A stretch of DNA of 64,000 bases, taken from Pseudomonas sp. NBRC 111124 (GTDB lineage: Bacteria; Pseudomonadota; Gammaproteobacteria; Pseudomonadales; Pseudomonadaceae). This document shows, piece by piece, positions 25,397 to 32,787 of this stretch; the stretch's first letter is position 1; each line of letters opens with the position of its first letter. The position numbers were made by a program, and so were the translations under genes. The notes beneath the pieces are model-generated. The model did not search any database and was not told the DNA's origin. It saw only the letters and a program-made list of their open reading frames with translations. The stretch is taken from contig NZ_BCBA01000107.1 of assembly GCF_001320245.1 (NCBI RefSeq), positions 62,001 to 126,000 of the forward strand, in the 5' to 3' direction.

Positions 25397-27445
25397 ATGA
25401 AATACTACTGCCTCCCACTGCAACCCATGCAAGAGTCCGGGGCGTTTTTGCTTCGCGCGCTGCAGAACGAAGAAACCCCATTGCTGGACCTATTGGTACG
25501 CGAATCCGTTCAGAATGCCCTTGATGCAGGCCGAAATGGATTTCGGGGACGTCCAGTTTCAGTGGATTTCCATATCCGCGAGCACTCTCTGGATGCCATT
25601 TCTTCCACTTTTAGTGACGGTCTAGATCTGCAGATGCTGGCCAAGCGCTACTCGCGCACACCGAAACTGCTCGAAATTCGCGATTCTGATACAGAAGGTC
25701 TGACTGGGCCGATGACCTTCGACAGTGTCGAAAACAACGGCCAGCATGGAAATTTTCTGAAGCTTGTGTTCGAAATCGGAAGAACTCGATCAGATGACGG
25801 CGCTGGCGGTTCATGGGGGTTAGGCAAGACGTGCTACTTCCGAATGGGCGCCGGTTTGGTTATCTATTACAGCCGGATCAAAAATGCCGAAGGGTATGAG
25901 GAGCGGCTGGTGGCCTCACTGGTTGAAGATGAGAGCCGAGAAGACCGATTGCAACTCACGACACAAACCGGCATCGCATGGTGGGGAGCAGAAGAAGCAC
26001 TACAAGCAATCACCGAGCCTGGCCGTATTAAAGATATTCTGATGGCCTTTGGTGCCGAGCCATTCACAGATAGAGAGACCGGAACGGCAATCATAATTCC
26101 GTTATTGAAGGAAACCCTGCTGCCTGTATTCGAAGAAGAAGACGTGACGGCGCCGTGGTGGACCCATACGTACGCGGACTATGTGAATGTCGCGATTCAG
26201 CGCTGGTTCAGCGCCCGGCTGGACAACCCATTTTTCGCTAGCGGTAGATATCTGAGAGCATCTGTAAACGGGAAAGAGCTAACCAGCGATAAAATGTTGC
26301 CAATCTTCAGAGCAACTCAGTGTTTGTATGATCGCGCGGTAGGGGACGCGCCCGAAGCGAGCGACTACCTTACGACACAGGGCGTCAAGCTCAACGAAGT
26401 GCTGAATAGATCTATTTCATTGCGCAGCGAATTCGTGGGCAGTGGTCAGGCGGGGCAACTGCTTGCAGTGGCGCTAACTCCGCGCCAATTGCAAATGGAA
26501 GCACCACACAACAACCCTAGCCCAGAAGTGTGTATTTTCTCCAAGAAGGACAGCGGTGCTCCGCACCGACCGATCATGACCTTCATGCGCTCACCCGGAA
26601 TGAATATCTGCTGGGATGACAGTCTTGATTCAAGAGGCTGGGCCGGTGGTTTCGCTGGTTTTGCGGACGGACGATACGTGGTAGGCATCTTTCTGCCAGA
26701 TTCGCAACAAGAACTTATGCCATCGGCAGCACGGGGCTTACGCTCGAGCATACAGAATCTAGAAGGTTATTTGCGAAGTTGCGAGCGCGCCGATCATGCT
26801 GCGTGGGTAGACGTAAATGGAGGGCGGATCGTTGAAAAGATTCGCTCGCAGTGCGGCCGAGCCTGGAAGGAGTTCGGCGTACCACCGCAGCCTAGCGTGA
26901 CTGTAAAACCATCCATGCGGATGTCCCGCAAACTGGCCGAGTTGGTACTACCTAATCGAGGCTTTGGTGGTGATGGTCGGTTTGGTAAAACTACGCCACG
27001 TGCTACTACTGGGCACGGCTCCAAAGGAATAAAAGTTACTTCGCCGATGCTTGAAATAACAGAAATCAAGCATGCAGCATCCGGCATCGCCATGAAGTGG
27101 TGCTTGAGGTGGGGAATCGTGCAAGTAAATACCCCGAGGGAGATTATAGTTTCTGTTGACTCAGAGACCGGACCAATCACATGTGAAGGATGGTTTGAAA
27201 GTGGGCTCAGCTCGTTTCCATTTCGATTGGAGTCGCCACGCATCACGAGTAGTACCGCCATTGTAGATTGCTCACAATCAGCTGACGGAAGCGGCGTAAA
27301 ACTTACCATTATTGGCGCAAATCCCATTCCCTCTGATCTGGAGCTTGAGGGAGAAGTTTTAGTAAAAGCGAGCGAATCCGGTGGCAAGCTCCTGCGACCT
27401 GTTGTCGGCGTTCGGATTCTGGATGCTAATGGGGGAGCGGAATGA
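25397..27445 (+). CDS. GHKL (MutL/paraMORC-type) ATPase
   Basis: 682 residues. The N-terminal Bergerat ATP-binding fold is clear: N-box RESVQNALDAG at 35-45 (Glu35, Asn40, Asp43), EIRDSDTEGL at 93-102 for the Asp-containing adenine loop, and the lid GGSWGLGKT at 137-145, whose Gly-x-Gly-Lys form is typical of paraMORC ATPases. The middle part probably holds an S5-like domain; the last 200 residues are beta-rich and end without known motif. In related operons this ATPase is believed to act with the Z1 helicase in ATP-driven DNA or complex rearrangement. Its stop overlaps the next start by 4 bp. Confidence 0.9.
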   Translation: MKYYCLPLQPMQESGAFLLRALQNEETPLLDLLVRESVQNALDAGRNGFRGRPVSVDFHIREHSLDAISSTFSDGLDLQMLAKRYSRTPKLLEIRDSDTEGLTGPMTFDSVENNGQHGNFLKLVFEIGRTRSDDGAGGSWGLGKTCYFRMGAGLVIYYSRIKNAEGYEERLVASLVEDESREDRLQLTTQTGIAWWGAEEALQAITEPGRIKDILMAFGAEPFTDRETGTAIIIPLLKETLLPVFEEEDVTAPWWTHTYADYVNVAIQRWFSARLDNPFFASGRYLRASVNGKELTSDKMLPIFRATQCLYDRAVGDAPEASDYLTTQGVKLNEVLNRSISLRSEFVGSGQAGQLLAVALTPRQLQMEAPHNNPSPEVCIFSKKDSGAPHRPIMTFMRSPGMNICWDDSLDSRGWAGGFAGFADGRYVVGIFLPDSQQELMPSAARGLRSSIQNLEGYLRSCERADHAAWVDVNGGRIVEKIRSQCGRAWKEFGVPPQPSVTVKPSMRMSRKLAELVLPNRGFGGDGRFGKTTPRATTGHGSKGIKVTSPMLEITEIKHAASGIAMKWCLRWGIVQVNTPREIIVSVDSETGPITCEGWFESGLSSFPFRLESPRITSSTAIVDCSQSADGSGVKLTIIGANPIPSDLELEGEVLVKASESGGKLLRPVVGVRILDANGGAE

Positions 27446-28401
27446 GCACTCGACTGCCACTGTATCGCATGCTGAATGCACCGCTCGCCCACGGAAGTGA
27501 TTCGGTAGTGGATTTCAGTTTCAGCTCAGATGACTATCTCGATCCTGGTGTGACCTCCGTGGCTCACTATCAGTACGCCATCGGCAAGGATAGTGATTGG
27601 AATCCGGCCGAACATTCTCTAATGGTTCAATGCGTGATTGAACGACCACCTCTGCTGGAAGCCATATTCGGTCCTGAGGGGGTGGCAACTGCGGAAACTG
27701 AAGTTTTGCTCGCATTGGAGTGGGCATCTGCAGACTCCAGCTGGAGAACTCTTGGGGGCGTGCATAGACTGCAGCACGACGCAAGCGATAGAAATATAGT
27801 TCTCGAGCTCGAACTCAAACAAGGAACTGTCAGAGGCAGTGGTCATATATCAGTTCAAGCATTCGTAGGAAGGCACGCATCAGACTACATCCCAGGCTAT
27901 GCAAATCAGTCGGGAGCTCGACTGGGACCTTTGGCACAGCCGATAGAAATTATCATTGACGGTGACGGCTCCCTTTTCCCTGTGCTCGAAGAAGCTTTGG
28001 GTGAAGAGGAACCACTGTGGGAGCTGAAGGTCCACTGGAGCGACCCGCAGGATGAGCCGTTTACCAGTGAATATGTCGCTTTAGTACTTAACAGCAGCCA
28101 CCCTCATTTCGATCAGTTACGCGATCGCCGGGCTCTTAATGTCGAGCAGTCGCCACTGATGCGTCAGGTTTTTGCAGCTTGGCTCGCCTTGGTTGTTGCT
28201 AATGTCAAAGAGGACATGGGAGTTGAGTTCGATACGTATATGGACGCCCCCGAAGCCGATGACGGGATCGGAAGCATTGCGGAAGCGGTGCGATCATTCA
28301 TAAAATTAGGTCACCTGAATACAGCCTCCCTTCCAGAGCTTTTCAAATCTACCCAATGCTGGCTTGACAACCGTGTACGGGAGCTGGAGACCAAAAAATG
28401 A
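27442..28401 (+). CDS. Uncharacterised protein of the Z1/GHKL operon (319 residues)
   Basis: Not recognised by sequence. The first two thirds look beta-rich with alternating hydrophobics (VVDFSFSSDDYLDPGV, TEVLLALEWASADSSWRTLGG, NIVLELELKQGT, IEIIIDGDGSLFPV), like an immunoglobulin-like or jelly-roll fold; the last 120 residues are helical with MRQVFAAWLALVVANV and SIAEAVRSFIK. No nuclease or nucleotide motif seen. Position between GHKL ATPase and the next unknown gene, with ATGA overlaps on both sides, means production in a fixed ratio and a likely structural part of the complex (MzaC-like position). Codon use matches the island. Confidence 0.8.
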   Translation: MSTRLPLYRMLNAPLAHGSDSVVDFSFSSDDYLDPGVTSVAHYQYAIGKDSDWNPAEHSLMVQCVIERPPLLEAIFGPEGVATAETEVLLALEWASADSSWRTLGGVHRLQHDASDRNIVLELELKQGTVRGSGHISVQAFVGRHASDYIPGYANQSGARLGPLAQPIEIIIDGDGSLFPVLEEALGEEEPLWELKVHWSDPQDEPFTSEYVALVLNSSHPHFDQLRDRRALNVEQSPLMRQVFAAWLALVVANVKEDMGVEFDTYMDAPEADDGIGSIAEAVRSFIKLGHLNTASLPELFKSTQCWLDNRVRELETKK

Positions 28402-29096
28402 ACTTCCCGACACTGAATCTTAAATTATCGCAGCGCCACTTCGACGAAATGGTGAAGCAGGGCTCGTTTACTCCAGAAAAGTGCAATCCGGAAGTCGAAA
28501 AAATACGCCAGCAACTGCTTGCTGTGGTATTGCCGTACGATGCAAGTGCTAGAGGAAACTTCTCAGGCCCTGGCGCTTATGACATGAAAGTCGGACTAGC
28601 GTTATTCCAGATACTGGAAGAGGCAGGTATGGACCTTCGAACCGCAGCCGATGATGGCTGGTGGCGCTTCCTTTCATTGCGGGTACTCCCAGACCTAGTG
28701 AAAAGCCGCTGGGATAGCGCCCCACCAGTTCGCTTCTGGAAGGGGCGAAGCCGCATCTGGTTGCGTGCGGTGTGGTGGACGGTGTATCTAACATGGCAAG
28801 GCTCGGAAAAGAGCACTCGTAAGATATTGGAGAGCGTAACTACGGATACGGTTGTGCAACTGGTCGAGCGCCCAGGTAAGGGAGGTTTCAGAATTGACCT
28901 TACAAGAGAGATTTTTGCGATGCGTCTTCTACGCAACCCTTCCCAAGATCAGTTCAGGGCAATCATGAAGCTCAATACGGCGCAAATCGTTTTGAAAGAG
29001 CCTCTACTATGTAAAGGGGGCTTGTTCGGCTACGTCGACGAGCTTTTTTCAGACGTGGGCTGCGCTTCTAAGAGTTCGGATGGTGACCATGACTGA
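28398..29096 (+). CDS. Uncharacterised protein of the Z1/GHKL operon, DUF6339-like
   Basis: 232 residues, helical, rich in Trp and Arg in the middle: DDGWWRFLSLRVLPDLVKSRW (residues ~81-101) and RSRIWLRAVWWTVYLTWQG (~113-131). This pattern matches my memory of DUF6339, found in the same operon type; the assignment is tentative. No catalytic motif is visible. The start overlaps the preceding stop by 4 bp and the end overlaps the next gene by 17 bp. Inferred role: partner or adaptor within the defence complex. Confidence 0.75.
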   Translation: MNFPTLNLKLSQRHFDEMVKQGSFTPEKCNPEVEKIRQQLLAVVLPYDASARGNFSGPGAYDMKVGLALFQILEEAGMDLRTAADDGWWRFLSLRVLPDLVKSRWDSAPPVRFWKGRSRIWLRAVWWTVYLTWQGSEKSTRKILESVTTDTVVQLVERPGKGGFRIDLTREIFAMRLLRNPSQDQFRAIMKLNTAQIVLKEPLLCKGGLFGYVDELFSDVGCASKSSDGDHD

Positions 29097-30003
29097 CCTG
29101 CTGAAAGAAATCCAGGAAGGCTTTGCCAACCTTGACCAAAGCGGCCGAATGCTACTCATCAAAGCGATGCCTTCAGAGGCTCCAGCGTGGATTTTTCGAG
29201 AAGACAATAGGTTTGGTGTTGCAGTTGAGTGCTCTGAATCACTGAAAATTTCAGAAGGATTTTCCGGCGCCAGACTCAGAACAGTAGAACGAATTGTTTC
29301 AGGCGAGCACAGGCGCTTTCTTCGCTTGGAATCGTCCATGGAATGGCTTCGCAACGAGTTCGGACTGATTTGTGCGCACATGGTGAGTACCGACCTTGGC
29401 ACCGATACCCGCTCAGCACTATTGGCTGACCCAATTATTTGGTGGGAGCGATGGCGCCACCTACTTGGAAACGCACTGATCGACAAACATGGTTATGATG
29501 TGCTCGCAGAGTTGCTCGCACTGGAGAGACTGGTCATCAGAGGAGATTCTTTTGAGTGGAGCGGCCCCTACGGCGGTGTAGTGGATATCAAGACCCCAGC
29601 TACTGACTATGAGATCAAGTCAACAATCAGCCGCTACGGGGCCATAGTCAAAATTTCTGGTCAGTTCCAGTTGGCTGCTTCATCAGGCAAGCCGCTGGAG
29701 CTGATACATTTCAGATTCGAGCCAGTTGAAGCCGGCCTATCGATAGATCTTGTCTGTGATCGCCTAATTGCGCTCGGAATCGATGCCGCCATACTAGAAG
29801 CCGCTTTAGTGCGGCTTGGTATGGAAGCAGGGTGCGCTGTACGGAAAGAGGCATACAACCTGCTAGAAGTGCGATCTTATACGGTTGATGACTGCTTCCC
29901 TCGTGTAACACCTGCATGTTTCGAAGGCGGTGTCGTACCAGCGGGTGTTGTTCAGCTGGAGTATGGAGTAGACCTTTCTGGCTTGCAATCACAGAAATTT
30001 TAA
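29080..30003 (+). CDS. PD-(D/E)XK motif protein (DUF4420-like), putative nuclease
   Basis: 307 residues. In the middle the sequence GPYGGVVDIKTPATDYEIKST (residues ~165-186) contains an Asp followed, 11 residues on, by E-x-K, the pattern of the PD-(D/E)XK nuclease core; Glu in LLALERLV just before would be the helical acid. This fits DUF4420, the nuclease-like partner in Z1/GHKL operons. It is the last gene of the operon; ATG 29080 has AAGAG at 29070-29074, and the alternative ATG 29089 overlaps the previous stop by 8 bp. Likely the DNA-cutting component, not shown experimentally here. Confidence 0.8.
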   Translation: MVTMTDLLKEIQEGFANLDQSGRMLLIKAMPSEAPAWIFREDNRFGVAVECSESLKISEGFSGARLRTVERIVSGEHRRFLRLESSMEWLRNEFGLICAHMVSTDLGTDTRSALLADPIIWWERWRHLLGNALIDKHGYDVLAELLALERLVIRGDSFEWSGPYGGVVDIKTPATDYEIKSTISRYGAIVKISGQFQLAASSGKPLELIHFRFEPVEAGLSIDLVCDRLIALGIDAAILEAALVRLGMEAGCAVRKEAYNLLEVRSYTVDDCFPRVTPACFEGGVVPAGVVQLEYGVDLSGLQSQKF

Positions 30004-30109
30004 AGCCTACACTATCATTGTTCAAGCAGCGACTACTAACACCGAAGCGAAATAGAGGACCGCAACGGATCAAGAGAGCTTAAGAGTCCCCGGCCTGACT
30101 AAATCAATT

Positions 30110-30574
30110 TCATTGTGAGCTGGAAGAAGAATTAGTTAAGTCGGGCCAGAAGATATATTGCCGACCAAGGTCTGTCAACGCCTCTAATAGCCACTTTAAT
30201 TCAGAATCCGGCTTTCGAATACCACACTCCCACAACTCGAAGACGCGCCACCCCTGCCGAATTAATTCTGTACGATTTCTGGCGTCTCGCTTCACGTTCT
30301 GTTCGAATTTTGAGTGCCAAAAGTCTTTTCGAGAATTGGGATCGGTCGCATATTGACAACCTGGGTGTCTATGCCAAAAGCAGCCATGGACGAATATGCA
30401 GACGCGGTAGCGAGAAAGCACTATATCTGGACGACCTGGAAGCTCTCTTGGATGCAAGCGATATCTAAAACCATGCCTATGCAGAAGTTTCCGGACCTTT
30501 ATCTCAGGCACTGTATTACTGCTGCGAATGCTGGCCATCATACGAGACCTAACTTCTTTGCTTACCCTGTCCAT
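30110..30574 (-). CDS. vsr: Very short patch repair endonuclease Vsr
   Basis: 154 residues. Vsr nicks 5' of the T in T:G mismatches made by deamination of 5-methylcytosine. Strong family match: MMASIRSSNTVPEIKVRKLLH at the start, the catalytic Asp in LPGRPDIVLSRYRVCIFVHG (near 45-64), then the zinc and mismatch-binding CFWHRHPGCQ (65-74), and the final FWHSKFEQNVKRDARNR plus GWRVFELWECGIR. Convergent with the Z1/GHKL operon and divergent from the cytosine methyltransferase that creates its substrate. Confidence 0.95.
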   Translation of the reverse strand: MDRVSKEVRSRMMASIRSSNTVPEIKVRKLLHRHGFRYRLHPRELPGRPDIVLSRYRVCIFVHGCFWHRHPGCQYATDPNSRKDFWHSKFEQNVKRDARNRTELIRQGWRVFELWECGIRKPDSELKWLLEALTDLGRQYIFWPDLTNSSSSSQ

Positions 30575-30865
30575 TAATCACTCCCTAGGACGCATACACC
30601 TGCTACCGCAATAGCCTTAGCGCACCTACACCTCAAGCACAACTGGATATTTTTTCGCTATCGGTTAATAGCCTATCTGCACAAAAAGACAAAGGAGGTC
30701 TCGGATTGACTTCAGCGAGACGACGGTTATCCATCCGGCCTCAAGCTGGAAAAAAGTGACCATGCAAATTGCCCCTGAAGCTGCACTGCCGCCCCAATCC
30801 TGGTAGAGTAGCGTGACTCGGCTTCCCATGCTGTAGCCATCCCTGATTTTGTGACGACGACGCCC

Positions 30866-32542
30866 ATGATTGAATACCAGAACCCCCTTTTTCCGCCTAA
30901 GGCAGCCGCTGAGCCAGCCATTGCAGTCGAAGATGCTATCCAGATCGTCGACCTTTTCGCTGGCCCTGGCGGTCTGGGTGAAGGCTTTTCTTCCTCAGGC
31001 AAGGGTAAGCGGTTCGACATCATCGTTTCAGCCGAAATGGATCCTATCGCCAGACAGACTCTGCGGCTGCGTGCCTTCTACCGCTTGCTCAAGCGTGATT
31101 ATCCTGACGGCCTAAAGGATTACTATCGCTACTGCAATGGCGAGGCAACAGAGCCCTTCAGCCCTGATACACTTGATTATTGGAACAAGGCTGACCAAGA
31201 AGCACGCCAGATAACCTTGGGTTCAGAAAGCGGTGACAAAGAATTAAACTATCTTATCAAAGAAAGATTGAACAGAGAGGGGCGTCCATGGGTTCTCATA
31301 GGGGGGCCTCCCTGCCAAGCTTATTCAATTGTAGGACGAGCCAGAAACCAAGCTAAGCAGGGTTACGTCGCCGAGAATGATCATAGGCATTTCTTATATA
31401 AAGATTATCTACGCATCATCAAGGATTATCGCCCCACCGTATTTGTCATGGAAAATGTAAAAGGAATTTTATCCTCTAAAGTTGGAGGCAAAGGGATTTT
31501 TGCACAAATTCTTCAGGACCTAGTGGACCCTACTAAAGCTTTAGATAATGTAGAGGGCGGTCAAAAATACAAGATTTGTTCACTAGTTTCCGAGGAGTCT
31601 GTCAGCTCTTCAGACTGCATTGATAGGGTGAACCCAAAGTCCTTTATCATCCAAGCTGAGAAGTACGGAATTCCTCAAGCCCGACATCGCGTCATTCTTT
31701 TAGGAATAGCTGTCGACGAATACGGCAATATTCCGCCACATGAGCTGTTGAATACAACTGAACCAGTTTCGGTAAAGCAAGCGATTGGAGAGCTACCCAA
31801 GCTCAGAAGCAAGCTATCACGGGGCACGGACTCTCAAGAAGCCTGGTATCGTGCTGTTGCGGATGAAGTGGATGATCTGGTGCGCTATGCTGAGCTTGAA
31901 AATGGTGAATTAATTGCTCCTCTTCGGGCTACACGCCAGGCGCTATTCGATTCACCAAAAAGCTCCGGCGATCAGCGCGTGCTTAAAAAAGAAGGGCAAG
32001 GGATCACAGGCGTCCCATCTTTGGATAATTGGTATCAGGATCCCAAGATAAAATACTGGATGAGTCATGACGCCCGTAGCCATATGCGAGCGGACCTCCG
32101 CCGGTACGTATTTGCAAGCACCTTCGCTGAGCACAACAAATACTCACCAAAGGGGCATCAGCAGTTTTCACTTCCCGGACTTGCACCAGCGCACAAAAAC
32201 TGGGAAAGCGGCAAGTTTAGTGACCGCTTCAGAGTGCAACTTGCAGATCTTCCGGCCACTACCATTACAAGTCACATCTCTAAAGATGGGCATTACTTTA
32301 TTCACTACGAACCTGCGCAATGTCGTAGCCTGACCGTTCGCGAAGCTGCACGACTTCAAACATTCCCAGACAACTATTATTTCGAAGGGAATCGAACCCA
32401 GCAATATCACCAAGTAGGAAATGCAGTACCGCCTTTGCTGGCTAATAAAATTGCAGAAATTGTCTATCAAATAGTATGTCGACGTGCTTCCGAGCTGGAA
32501 GAATCTACGCACACTCAAACCTTGAGACACGCAAGCTTCTAG
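30866..32542 (+). CDS. DNA cytosine-5 methyltransferase (Dcm-like)
   Basis: 558 residues from ATG 30866 (563 from the alternative GTG 30851). Makes 5-methylcytosine in a short recognition sequence, unknown here. Motif I DLFAGPGGLGEGF at 29-41, motif IV GGPPCQAYSIVGR at 146-158 with catalytic Cys150, motif VI ENVKGIL near 192, motif VIII QARHRVILLG near 272, and motif X GNAVPPLLANKIAEIV near the end. The 105 residues between motifs I and IV are longer than in Dcm-type enzymes (about 60), with a helical insert. No good Shine-Dalgarno precedes either start. It probably protects host DNA for the neighbouring restriction-like operon. Confidence 0.93.
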   Translation: MIEYQNPLFPPKAAAEPAIAVEDAIQIVDLFAGPGGLGEGFSSSGKGKRFDIIVSAEMDPIARQTLRLRAFYRLLKRDYPDGLKDYYRYCNGEATEPFSPDTLDYWNKADQEARQITLGSESGDKELNYLIKERLNREGRPWVLIGGPPCQAYSIVGRARNQAKQGYVAENDHRHFLYKDYLRIIKDYRPTVFVMENVKGILSSKVGGKGIFAQILQDLVDPTKALDNVEGGQKYKICSLVSEESVSSSDCIDRVNPKSFIIQAEKYGIPQARHRVILLGIAVDEYGNIPPHELLNTTEPVSVKQAIGELPKLRSKLSRGTDSQEAWYRAVADEVDDLVRYAELENGELIAPLRATRQALFDSPKSSGDQRVLKKEGQGITGVPSLDNWYQDPKIKYWMSHDARSHMRADLRRYVFASTFAEHNKYSPKGHQQFSLPGLAPAHKNWESGKFSDRFRVQLADLPATTITSHISKDGHYFIHYEPAQCRSLTVREAARLQTFPDNYYFEGNRTQQYHQVGNAVPPLLANKIAEIVYQIVCRRASELEESTHTQTLRHASF

Positions 32543-32686
32543 TAGCATGGAAAAAAGGTCGCTCGCAATATGTGCATGGGAACCTAAAGTTGGCGTAAGG
32601 CAAACAGCGAGCTGTCACGCATAAATCGAAACTAGGCAATATGCCTGCCTTGGTTGCGAACCCACTGCGCAACATTATTAATATCT

Positions 32687-32723
32687 AGCTTGACTAGGCC
32701 TTGCTGTCCTAGTCAAGCTTTTT
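32687..32723 (+). terminator. Rho-independent terminator of the cytosine methyltransferase
   Basis: Perfect 12 bp stem AGCTTGACTAGG (32687-32698) and CCTAGTCAAGCT (32708-32719), followed by five T's. It ends the plus-strand transcript 145 bp after the methyltransferase stop, ahead of the convergent ParB-like/HNH gene. Confidence 0.9.
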
Positions 32724-32787
32724 AGAAATCGCGCCGTCTGCAGCTAAATAGCGCTTTGGCAGCAGAGCTCGATTTTGATTTAATACC

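Noticed and set aside
30314-30577. Plus-strand frame of 87 codons inside vsr
   Set aside because: It lies antisense within vsr, which is certain, and has no ribosome site.
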